From Desulfovibrionales bacterium (lineage in GTDB: Bacteria > Desulfobacterota > Desulfovibrionia > Desulfovibrionales > Desulfomicrobiaceae): 11,811 nt of DNA. The stretch covers positions 1 to 11,811 of the forward strand of contig JAAYGZ010000138.1 of NCBI GenBank assembly GCA_012727515.1, read 5' to 3'. Position numbers and translations under genes: made by a program. Shown one piece after another: positions 1 to 6,321 of the stretch (position 1 is its first letter; each line of letters opens with the position of its first letter). The notes below the pieces were generated by a model. That model ran no database searches. It had not been told where the DNA came from and saw only the letters and a list, made by a program, of their open reading frames with translations.

Positions 1-1
1 G

Positions 2-330
2 TATAGTATAGCAGACAATGAAAAGACCGGGCCGTATGATGAAGTGTTTAGTCTTGAGTTCTCGCCTGATGGAAAAACACTGGCCTATGTGGCCAAGATT
101 GATGGGAAGTGGCATATCATGGTTGGGAATGAAAAGTTCGGCCCATATGATGATTATATATGGTTTCTGAATTTTCCCCTGACGGAAAAATATTGGAGTA
201 TGGAACAAAAATTAATGAGCAGTTTGGATCACACCTGCTCATGGAAGGACAAGAATATATTGGCATTATTTGTAATGACTATGTTATTTATATAAAAAAC
301 AAGGAAATATATGCAAGAATCGTTAGCTAG
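2..330 (+). pseudogene. Frameshifted 3' end of a WD40-like beta-propeller repeat gene
   Basis: The reading frame is open from the left edge, so only the C-terminal end is present. It holds propeller-type repeats with the signature FSPDGKTLAYVA, period 37 residues (111 bases). The unit starting at base 17 is matched by a second unit starting at base 128. In the second unit the frame is lost near base 160: the entry frame runs to a stop at 293-295, while the repeat signature FSPDGK continues in another frame to a TAG at 328-330. Aligning the two repeat copies shows 57 bases in the first and 59 in the second, so two extra bases lie in the TATATAT tract at 155-161. Removing one TA restores a matching repeat and a longer C-terminus. 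Such repeats resemble the PD40/TolB-type propellers of many uncharacterised bacterial proteins, and no specific function can be given. It may be a decaying gene, a rare switch, or a sequencing error. Confidence 0.75.
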
Positions 331-386
331 ATTTATGAGAAAGAATCAAATTTCGCTGAAATGGAGCCTGTCATAAAAATATCACT

Positions 387-450
387 GTTCTGGGGAGGCA
401 AAAAAGCAGCTTTTTTGTGGTTCAATCATTTCTGAAATGATACCCCAGAC
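387..450. repeat. Closed double-hairpin inverted-repeat element
   Basis: Three nested inverted repeats sit in 64 bases. An outer 7-bp stem TCTGGGG (389-395) / CCCCAGA (443-449) encloses two smaller palindromes: CAAAAAAGC (399-407) / GCTTTTTTG (409-417) and ATCATTTC (425-432) / GAAATGAT (434-441), each around a single central base. The whole can fold as a three-way junction on either strand. It lies 56 bases past the restored stop of the propeller gene. It is not a canonical terminator because no T run follows the closing stem. What it does is not known. Confidence 0.6.
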
Positions 451-473
451 GGTATGCTGGAAAATTCTGCAAT

Positions 474-499
474 AAAAAACCGCCATGTTTCAGGCGGTT
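474..499 (-). terminator. Rho-independent terminator of the tRNA-Ala gene
   Basis: The inverted repeat AACCGCC (478-484) / GGCGGTT (493-499) has an 8-base loop. Read on the minus strand, the stem is followed at once by an unbroken T run (the complement of the A run ending at 479). It begins 13 bases beyond the tRNA 3' end. On the plus strand a T run occurs only about 7 bases after the stem, so minus-strand use is more likely. Confidence 0.8.
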
Positions 500-511
500 G
501 AGATAATTTTT

Positions 512-587
<76 letters not shown>

Positions 588-601
588 ATAAGGTGGAGAC
601 G

Positions 602-630
602 CTGTTAGGAAGTCCGGGAATTGATGTCAA
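602..630 (-). promoter_or_regulatory. Sigma70-type promoter for tRNA-Ala
   Basis: Minus strand: a perfect -35 TTGACA (complement 625-630) is followed by exactly 17 bases and a weak -10 TAACAG (complement 602-607). Transcription would start near 595, giving a leader of about 8 bases before the mature tRNA 5' end at 587. The -10 matches the consensus at only three of six positions. Confidence 0.6.
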
Positions 631-640
631 ATAAAATATA

Positions 641-669
641 CGCCCGTGCAGGATATGTGCGGGCGTTTT
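641..669 (+). terminator. Strong hairpin terminator between the tRNA and flagellar blocks
   Basis: CGCCCGTGCA (641-650) pairs with TGTGCGGGCG (656-665), with two G-T wobbles and a 5-base loop, and is followed by TTTT. It points in the plus direction although no convincing plus-strand gene ends just before it. It may block read-through from upstream into the flagellar promoter region. On the minus strand the stem is followed by TATATTTTATTT, so weak bidirectional action is possible. Confidence 0.65.
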
Positions 670-746
670 GCATGGTTACTGCAAAAATACGTCTGGTGCT
701 GGGTCATTGCGGGTCAGGGCTGCTTGTGAGGCGAACATGGATATTA

Positions 747-762
747 TGGCCATAAATTTGCA
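747..762 (+). promoter_or_regulatory. Sigma54 (RpoN) promoter upstream of flgN
   Basis: TGGC at 747-750 and TTGCA at 758-762 place the invariant GG (748-749) and GC (760-761) exactly ten bases apart, the -24/-12 spacing required by sigma54. The flanking CA after TGGC departs from the consensus CACG. Transcription would start near 772, leaving a leader of about 58 bases before flgN. A sigma54 promoter fits the middle tier of flagellar hierarchies, where hook-associated genes are usually placed. No enhancer-binding site was identified. Confidence 0.7.
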
Positions 763-785
763 TAGAACAAGGTGGAGAAGCCTAT

Positions 786-829
786 CCGGCATGTTTTGCC
801 GGGTGCACCATGTTTACGGAGAATGAACT
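786..829 (+). promoter_or_regulatory. flgN mRNA leader: hairpin and ribosome binding site
   Basis: A perfect 6-bp hairpin CCGGCA (786-791) / TGCCGG (797-802) lies in the short flgN leader. It is followed by the palindrome GGTGCACC (802-809) and a GGAG ribosome binding site (818-821) eight bases before the ATG at 830. No T run follows, so it is not a terminator. Two GGA triplets, at 775-777 and inside the ribosome binding site, are the core of CsrA sites. CsrA binding here is only inferred. Confidence 0.4.
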
Positions 830-1303
830 ATGCGCCAGATCTTGCTTGCCAGTCTTACTCGTCAGACCAGAGGGTCGCAGCTTTTGAATATGTTATTGCA
901 GGAGGAATATTCCCTGTTGCGGGGCGGAAAGCCTGATCAGGTCACGGGTCTGGAAATGACTATTCAGGAGTTGATCCGGCAGTTGGTCCGTGAGCGTGAG
1001 TTTTTGTTGCGTCAGTTGGACAAGCAGGGCTTGGCACGTCTTGGAGAGTATCTGGATACTCTGGCTCCAGAACAGCGCGAGGGCTTTGACGTTCTTTTGA
1101 CAAAGCTTGTTGAGCATGAGCAAAGCAGTGCCCGGCAAACCTCTGTCAATGCCGAATTGGCCATGGCCTTGTGGAAACAAAGCGGAAGTCTGCTCAGTCA
1201 GTTTCAACAGCAGGTCACCCCGCGTGAGCGCAATACCTATACTGCCAAGGGGACGTGGTACAATCGTCCGGCCACTGCATCCCTGGTGCACGGGAGGCTC
1301 TGA
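830..1303 (+). CDS. flgN: FlgN-type flagellar export chaperone
   Basis: This 157-residue, mostly helical protein has the heptad-like charged and hydrophobic pattern of FlgN chaperones (for example residues 36-115, rich in Leu, Glu and Arg). FlgN binds the unfolded C-termini of the junction proteins FlgK and FlgL in the cytoplasm, keeps them soluble and delivers them to the flagellar type III export gate. Family sequence identity is low, so the call rests on size, helical character, a C-terminal segment typical of these proteins, and position: first gene of the unit, immediately before flgK and flgL, its known clients. The ATG has a GGAG ribosome binding site eight bases upstream. Its TGA shares one base with the flgK ATG, which suggests translational coupling of chaperone and client. 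Confidence 0.85.
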   Translation: MRQILLASLTRQTRGSQLLNMLLQEEYSLLRGGKPDQVTGLEMTIQELIRQLVREREFLLRQLDKQGLARLGEYLDTLAPEQREGFDVLLTKLVEHEQSSARQTSVNAELAMALWKQSGSLLSQFQQQVTPRERNTYTAKGTWYNRPATASLVHGRL

Positions 1304-3381
1304 TGCCAGGCTTGAGTGGTCTGCTTGATATTGGCAAAAAATCACTTTTTGCCAGCCAGGCCGCCATCGAGGTGGTGGGCAATAATATCTCCAATGCCAA
1401 TACGCCGGGGTATAGTCGGCAGTCTGTGCGCCTCGAAGACGGGTTGTATCTCAATTATGCTCCTGGGCAGTTGGGGACAGGAGTCAATGCGGTTGAGGTG
1501 CTGCGTCATTTTGATGAATTTGTTGAAAAACAATATAATACCAAGATGTCTGAGCAGGAACGCTGGGCGCAACTGTACCAAAATTTGCAGGGTGTGGAAG
1601 GCATTTTTAATGAGGCTAATTCCGAAGGCGTCAGCGAGGCTCTGAGACAATTCTGGAATGATTGGCAACAGCTTTCTGTGGACCCGCAAAACTCAAGCAT
1701 CCGCACTGCGCTTCTGGGCCATGCCTCTAATCTGGAGCGAGCCCTTGAAACAGCCAAGGCGGATCTGGATCAGTTGCAGAATCAGATAGATGGAACCATC
1801 AGGCAGGAAGTAAGTGAAATAAATAAAATTATCCAGGGTATTGCCCAGGTTAATCAGCAAATTACCGCCTATGAGGAAACAGGAAAAAACAATGCCAATG
1901 GCCTGCGTGACCAGCGTGCCTCCCTGGTGCGTGAATTGGCGGAAAAAATAGATATTACCTACGTGGACAATGGGCTGGGCAATGTCACTATTATGACCAA
2001 GGCCGGGCATACGCTCGTTGACGGCAAAGAATATTTTCGGCTGGCTTTTGAAGGTCCGCAAGTTATTACAGATCTGGCCGGGTCCTATGACGGGGAACTG
2101 AAATTTGAGGGCAGCGCAGATCATGAATATACGATAAAAATAGTAACAGGTGGGGCGATTGGTACAGCCCAATACAAGGTATCTGTTGATGGTGGAGCAA
2201 CCTGGCTCAAGGATGACAGTGGAAATGATCTGCTCTTTACGACTTCAGGTTATGATTCCCGGATAACCCTGCCTGGCGGCGAAACGAGCATACATTTCTC
2301 CGATCCTTCTGCCCCAGGCAATGTTTTGGCATCTGGAGATATGTTTCAGGTTTTGCCAAAGAGTTCGTTGTTCTGGTATGAGAATTCTTCATCCAAGATG
2401 AACATCACTCCGCAGATCATGCCCAATGGCCAGGATAATGAGCGCCGATTGATTGGCGGAAGTCTGACTGGATTGTTTCAGTTTCGGGATGACAGCGTGG
2501 GTGGGTTTGGAGAAAAGCTCGATGCCTTTGCCTCCAGCCTGGCCTGGGAAGTCAACCGCATTCATTCGCAGGGCGCGGGATTGCAGCGTTTTGAAAATAC
2601 TATTGGCACCTACGGGGTGACCAACCAGAATGCAGCCCTGGGCGCACCAGAGTCTGGATTGTTTTTTGGAGATAAGCTGACAACAGGCAATGTGACTGTG
2701 CATGTTTATGACAAAAGTACAGGGGCATTGGTAAGCAGTGAAGTTTTGGATTTTGGTGGATCAAATTTTGACCCTGATGCCCACAGCCTGACTGATGTGC
2801 GAGCTGCATTTGAGGCCATGGATGGCATCAGTGCCAGTATTGTGGATGGACGCCTGCAAATCCAGGCTGATGCTGGCTATGATTTTGCCTTTGGGTCAGA
2901 TACGTGCGGGCTTTTGGCAGCTCTGGGCATCAATACATTTTTTGAAGGCACTGACGCCCGAACCCTGGCTGTTAACACCACTGTGTACACCAACACTTCC
3001 ATGATCAATGCCGGGCATGTGAATGGAGCCGGGGAAATGAACCGGGGAGATAACACCACTGCGGCGGCCATTGCTGCCTTGCAGATGAAAAATGTGGAAG
3101 TGACCACTATCACCAGTGGGAAAAGCACACAGACCCTGGGAGAATATTATTCTGCGCTGGTCGGCAGGGTTGGTGCTGAAACAGCCAGTGCCAAATTTAA
3201 TTATGATTATCAGTCTGCCCTGGCTTCAGATTTGCGAGCCAGACAGGATGCCGTCAGTGGTGTTAATCTGGATGAAGAAATGACGAATTTAATCAGGTTT
3301 CAACATTCCTACACTGCTGCGGCCAAACTCATCAGCACAGCAGACTCTATGCTGCAAGTTCTGTTGGGTCTGAAATCATAA
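1303..3381 (+). CDS. flgK: Flagellar hook-associated protein 1 (FlgK)
   Basis: FlgK is the first junction protein between hook and filament, exported through the growing flagellum. The product is 692 residues, longer than the roughly 550 of enteric FlgK. The N-terminus carries the rod/hook family signature (residues 5-37, with NNISNANTPGYSRQ), followed by a coiled-coil region (about 145-215). The C-terminus has the matching helix (residues 650-690, with SGVNLDEEMTNLIRFQ). An inserted module at about 256-358 contains SVDGGATW and ITLPGG and resembles modules in FlgL. A second variable region lies around 455-560 and holds the only cysteine (C535), unusual for an exported axial protein. I chose the ATG at 1303, not an upstream in-frame start at 1255, because it has GGGAGG at 1292-1297, overlaps the flgN stop (TGATG), and begins right at the conserved helix. 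Confidence 0.97.
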   Translation: MPGLSGLLDIGKKSLFASQAAIEVVGNNISNANTPGYSRQSVRLEDGLYLNYAPGQLGTGVNAVEVLRHFDEFVEKQYNTKMSEQERWAQLYQNLQGVEGIFNEANSEGVSEALRQFWNDWQQLSVDPQNSSIRTALLGHASNLERALETAKADLDQLQNQIDGTIRQEVSEINKIIQGIAQVNQQITAYEETGKNNANGLRDQRASLVRELAEKIDITYVDNGLGNVTIMTKAGHTLVDGKEYFRLAFEGPQVITDLAGSYDGELKFEGSADHEYTIKIVTGGAIGTAQYKVSVDGGATWLKDDSGNDLLFTTSGYDSRITLPGGETSIHFSDPSAPGNVLASGDMFQVLPKSSLFWYENSSSKMNITPQIMPNGQDNERRLIGGSLTGLFQFRDDSVGGFGEKLDAFASSLAWEVNRIHSQGAGLQRFENTIGTYGVTNQNAALGAPESGLFFGDKLTTGNVTVHVYDKSTGALVSSEVLDFGGSNFDPDAHSLTDVRAAFEAMDGISASIVDGRLQIQADAGYDFAFGSDTCGLLAALGINTFFEGTDARTLAVNTTVYTNTSMINAGHVNGAGEMNRGDNTTAAAIAALQMKNVEVTTITSGKSTQTLGEYYSALVGRVGAETASAKFNYDYQSALASDLRARQDAVSGVNLDEEMTNLIRFQHSYTAAAKLISTADSMLQVLLGLKS

Positions 3382-3391
3382 GGAGTGTGTT

Positions 3392-5188
3392 ATGCGCGTT
3401 ACTCTTCGTAATCAATACAGTAATTTTTTGTATAATGTACAGCAAACACAGTCCAAGTTGATGGATTTGAATATGCAGGCCTCCAGCCAGAAGCGTATTA
3501 ACAAACCTTCTGATGATGCTGTTGGTACGACACGTGTCCTGAACTACCGCAACTCCATTGCTGCCATTGATCAATACAGAAAAAATATAGACATGGCCAA
3601 AGGATGGCTGGGCCTGGCAGATGAAACCATGATGCAGACCAGTACCATAATCACCAGTTTGAAGGGATTGGCTGAGCAGGGTTCAACCGGAACCATGACG
3701 CAAAAAGACCGTGAAGCTGCTTCTTATGAAGCCAGGCAACTCTTTCAGCAATTACTTAATCTGGCTAACACGGAATTTGAAGGCAGTTCTATTTTTGCCG
3801 GGCATAAGGTCAATGGAAACGCCTTTGAAGCCGGACTGATGGTCTATGACCAGGACGGGAATCATTTAGGCGTGGCCACTGGCATGGCTGAACGAAGCAT
3901 CCTGGTGCAGTTTGTCGGAGAGGCAGGGACAACAGCCACCGTGGGAACAGATACAATCACCTACCGCTATTCTGATAATGGCGGTGTTTCCTGGACCACA
4001 AAAACTCTTGATACAGCTGTGTCTCGTGAGCTTGATCTCGGCGGGGTGAGCATTACTTTGCCTTCAGGCAAAGAGTTTGCCCTGTCGCCAACAGACAACA
4101 CCAAAACATCAGAAGGCTCTTGGCTCACAGTGGCCCCAACCGCCATCTATCAGGGCGACCATGAAATGCAGTCTGCCGTGACCTATGGCGTGGCTACTCC
4201 CACATTTACAGCCTTGCCCCTGGGAGGCTTTGAGCAGGATGTGACAGTAACTTTTCCTCCAGTTACTTTCGGTGATGGCACTTCATTTCCCGCCACTGTG
4301 ACCACCACTGTGGCCGGAGTCTCAAAAACTACCACAGTAACTGTCCCCAATCTGACAGACACACCTCTTATTGAAACTCCCTATGGTGCTATTCAGCTCT
4401 CTGGCTCAGCCCCAGCAGGAGGTACATTTACGGTGTCAGCCGGGGACACAGGGGTGAAGAATTTTGGCTCAGATGTGAATGCCGTGGGCAAGGGCTATTT
4501 TTCCAGCGACATTGCCGTGCGCATTGATAACACCGGGGCTGTGGACATTGGGGATGGCACTGCCCTGTCCTATTCCTACAGCATTGATGGCGGAGTAACC
4601 TGGTCCACCGGGCATACAGCAGCCAACACTGCTGACCCAGCAGAGCTGTTGGTGCCAGGAGGCAAGCTGGTGCTTTCAGAACGAGGAGGAAGCACGGCTC
4701 TGGATGGCGCTCAATTTGTTATTCATCCCCAGACTGCTGGCCATGATGTGGAAATAACAACAGGCGAGTATCTGCGACTGAATAATATCGGCAGCATGGT
4801 TTTTGGCGGGCATTACGACCACGGCACAGAACCGGTCTTTGCTGATACTGATCCCTCAAAAAATATGTTTGTGACCGTGGGTAAGCTGGTGGCTGCGCTG
4901 GAAAATAACGACCAGCAGGGCTGTGCTGAAGCGCTGGAAAATCTGAAAAGTGTGCACGAGCATTTTGTGACTCAGCTGGCCTCGGTGGGCGCACGCGAAA
5001 ATCGTCTTGATGTGGCTGATACGGTGCTTGCGGGCTTAAAGCTCAATCAAAAGGCACGTATGAGCGCTACAGAGGATGTTGATTTGGTACAGTTGATGAC
5101 CGACCTGGCAAATCAGCAGTTATCCTATGAGGCAGTGTTAAAGTCGTCCTCCATGATTATGAGGATGAGCCTTCTTAACTATTTGTAA
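3392..5188 (+). CDS. flgL: Flagellar hook-associated protein 3 (FlgL), enlarged
   Basis: FlgL is the second junction protein, between FlgK and flagellin. The flagellin-like N-terminal helices (residues 1-140, with RINKPSDDAVG and FEGSSIFAGHKVNG) and C-terminal helices (about 490-598, with DLVQLMTDLANQQLSYEAV) are clear. At 598 residues it is about twice the size of enteric FlgL. The extra length is a beta-rich insertion from about 145 to 485, containing two related modules (168-250 and 372-450). These carry SDNGGVSW and SIDGGVTW and match the FlgK insertion. Between them lies a Thr/Val-rich stretch (about 280-350) that may be a more distant copy. The insertion would project from the filament base. 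The ATG follows AAGGAG, which overlaps the flgK stop, ten bases after that gene. csrA starts eight bases downstream. Confidence 0.95.
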   Translation: MRVTLRNQYSNFLYNVQQTQSKLMDLNMQASSQKRINKPSDDAVGTTRVLNYRNSIAAIDQYRKNIDMAKGWLGLADETMMQTSTIITSLKGLAEQGSTGTMTQKDREAASYEARQLFQQLLNLANTEFEGSSIFAGHKVNGNAFEAGLMVYDQDGNHLGVATGMAERSILVQFVGEAGTTATVGTDTITYRYSDNGGVSWTTKTLDTAVSRELDLGGVSITLPSGKEFALSPTDNTKTSEGSWLTVAPTAIYQGDHEMQSAVTYGVATPTFTALPLGGFEQDVTVTFPPVTFGDGTSFPATVTTTVAGVSKTTTVTVPNLTDTPLIETPYGAIQLSGSAPAGGTFTVSAGDTGVKNFGSDVNAVGKGYFSSDIAVRIDNTGAVDIGDGTALSYSYSIDGGVTWSTGHTAANTADPAELLVPGGKLVLSERGGSTALDGAQFVIHPQTAGHDVEITTGEYLRLNNIGSMVFGGHYDHGTEPVFADTDPSKNMFVTVGKLVAALENNDQQGCAEALENLKSVHEHFVTQLASVGARENRLDVADTVLAGLKLNQKARMSATEDVDLVQLMTDLANQQLSYEAVLKSSSMIMRMSLLNYL

Positions 5189-5196
5189 GGTGCGAT

Positions 5197-5436
5197 ATGT
5201 TGATACTCTCCCGGCGTCCGGGGCAAAGTGTTCATGTGGGTGATGAAATTAAAATCACAGTCTTGAGCATCCGGGGGCAACAGATCAAACTGGGCCTGGA
5301 AGTGCCGGAGTTTATGCCTGTGTTTCGTGAGGAAGTGTACGAAAAGGTGCAGACCCAGAACACCCTGGCCCTGGAACTTGATAACAACGATGTACTGGCG
5401 GTTGCAGCATTATGGACAAAAAAAGACAGACAATAA
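5197..5436 (+). CDS. csrA: Carbon storage regulator CsrA
   Basis: This 79-residue RNA-binding regulator blocks translation of target mRNAs by binding GGA-containing hairpins, often over the ribosome binding site. The family core is intact: MLIL start with L4, GDEIKITVL (15-23), IKLGLEVP (30-37) and R44 in FREEVYEKVQ, where L4 and R44 lie in the RNA-binding face. The last 20 residues are an extension beyond the usual 60-65. In Bacillus, CsrA represses flagellin mRNA and is held inactive by FliW; the same pairing here points to control of flagellin output. The start lies eight bases after flgL, with AAGGTG as ribosome binding site. The last 25 bases overlap the start of fliW. Confidence 0.98.
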   Translation: MLILSRRPGQSVHVGDEIKITVLSIRGQQIKLGLEVPEFMPVFREEVYEKVQTQNTLALELDNNDVLAVAALWTKKDRQ

Positions 5437-5882
5437 ATTCGCGTATCGGCCCGCTGACAATCGCGCCCAATACGATCATCCGTTTTCCACGGGGAATCAT
5501 TGGGTTTGAGGCGCTGCGGAATTTTGCGTTGGTGGAATTTAAGCCCGGCTCTCCATTTCACTTTTTGCAAAGTCTGGAGAATTCTGGCCTGGGCATGTTG
5601 CTGGCAGATCCGTTTTCGTTTTTGCCAGCCTATGAAATACGCCTGACATCACAAGAAGAACGCCTGCTCAAAGCCCGATCTGTGCGCGACCTGGTTATTC
5701 TGGTTTCTGTTACTGTGCCCAAAGGAGATCCTGAAGGCACAACCTTAAACCTGACCGGGCCTATTTGTGTGAATGTGCAGGAGCGGCTGGGATTGCAGGC
5801 CCCACAAGTGGACCTGACGCTTCACGGGCAAGTATTGTTGCGTGATTTAGGAGAACCAGAGCCGCAAATAGCCAATGGGTAG
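5412..5882 (+). CDS. fliW: Flagellar assembly factor FliW (CsrA antagonist)
   Basis: This 156-residue FliW family protein has the characteristic N-terminal FPRGIIGFEALRNFAL (25-40), LADPFSFLPAYEIRL in the middle (64-78) and the C-terminal region ending in an LGLQAPQVDL-type segment. FliW binds flagellin and, when free, binds CsrA at a non-RNA site to relieve translational repression. It thereby links flagellin level to flagellin synthesis. The ATG lies inside csrA in another frame with 25 bases of overlap. This start is kept because the conserved domain begins soon after it and no better start follows. The gene ends the plus-strand flagellar unit and faces flgM tail to tail, 49 bases apart. 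Confidence 0.96.
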   Translation: MDKKRQTINSRIGPLTIAPNTIIRFPRGIIGFEALRNFALVEFKPGSPFHFLQSLENSGLGMLLADPFSFLPAYEIRLTSQEERLLKARSVRDLVILVSVTVPKGDPEGTTLNLTGPICVNVQERLGLQAPQVDLTLHGQVLLRDLGEPEPQIANG

Positions 5883-5884
5883 GC

Positions 5885-5910
5885 CGTCTGACCAGCAATA
5901 TGGTCAGACG
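5885..5910. terminator. Hairpin between convergent fliW and flgM
   Basis: CGTCTGACC (5885-5893) pairs perfectly with GGTCAGACG (5902-5910) around an 8-base loop, in the 49-base gap between the two convergent stop codons. No T run follows on either strand. It is either a weak bidirectional terminator or an RNA 3'-end protecting hairpin shared by the two units. Confidence 0.55.
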
Positions 5911-5931
5911 ACCTGTATCTGGGCGTGGAAA

Positions 5932-6234
5932 TTAACCCCAGACATCAAGCTCCTGGCGAACCATTTTCAAGGCAATGTCGCGGCTGTCGGGCTGATACGT
6001 GCCTGCGGCAATGCGTGCCTTGATGTCAGCTATTTTTTCTGTGCGCACACCATCGCTGTCCTGGGCTACTTTCAGGGTGTTGGCCTGGATGCGCCCCTGA
6101 TCAGATATGGAAATACGATCTGCAGAATCTGAATGGCCCTTTGCTTTGGACGCGTCCTGACGCTGCGCGTTAGCCTGTTCCAGGCGCTGGGCCTCATATC
6201 CTGTGAGGTTGGGTTGAATACTGCGTATGCTCAT
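5932..6234 (-). CDS. flgM: Anti-sigma28 factor FlgM
   Basis: FlgM binds and inhibits sigma28 (FliA) until the hook is complete, then is exported, releasing late flagellar transcription. The 100-residue size and layout fit the family: a low-complexity disordered N-terminal half with the DRISIS motif at 39-44, then the conserved C-terminal sigma-binding segment VRTEKIADIKARIAAGTY (63-80) and a helix ending RDIALKMVRQEL (85-96). The ATG has AGGAG six bases upstream, directly behind a hairpin. It is the second gene after the DVU0524-like gene, 87 bases apart, and the pair appears to be driven by a sigma28 promoter. That would give feedback in which sigma28 raises its own inhibitor. Confidence 0.94.
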   Translation of the reverse strand: MSIRSIQPNLTGYEAQRLEQANAQRQDASKAKGHSDSADRISISDQGRIQANTLKVAQDSDGVRTEKIADIKARIAAGTYQPDSRDIALKMVRQELDVWG

Positions 6235-6245
6235 ACTATGCTCCT

Positions 6246-6261
6246 GCCGGATTTGTCCGGC
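6246..6261 (-). promoter_or_regulatory. Hairpin abutting the flgM ribosome binding site
   Basis: GCCGGA / TCCGGC form a perfect 6-bp stem with a 4-base loop. On the minus strand the stem ends and the AGGAG ribosome binding site (complement 6241-6245) begins at the next base. The placement would influence ribosome access. A similar CCGGC-type hairpin precedes flgN. Confidence 0.4.
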
Positions 6262-6321
6262 TGTGTGGGCTGTGCCTGGTGGTCAGGGGTGTGGTCAAGG
6301 CCTATGGGCAGGTGCCGGGCC

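Noticed and set aside
387..450. Integron attC site or IS200/IS605-type end
   Set aside because: No GTTRRRY/RYYYAAC core sites and no transposase nearby, so a named class cannot be supported.
694..715. Second sigma54-like match TGGTGCTGGGTCATTGC
   Set aside because: The GG and GC are 12 bases apart, not the required 10, so it was set aside in favour of 747-762.
624..755. Plus-strand open frame of about 43 codons starting ATGTCAAAT
   Set aside because: It runs through the strong terminator hairpin at 641-669, lacks a ribosome binding site and its product resembles nothing.
791..826. Small upstream open frame (11 codons) in the flgN leader ending just before the flgN start
   Set aside because: Its only ribosome-site-like sequence is too far upstream, the start codon lies inside a hairpin, and there is no codon pattern to support it.
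1255..1302. Extended FlgK start 48 bases upstream
   Set aside because: The start would be a GTG deep in flgN with no ribosome site. The ATG at 1303 has GGGAGG and begins at the conserved rod-type helix.
893..1345. 150-codon minus-strand open frame over flgN
   Set aside because: It is an antisense shadow of flgN with no ribosome site or family resemblance.
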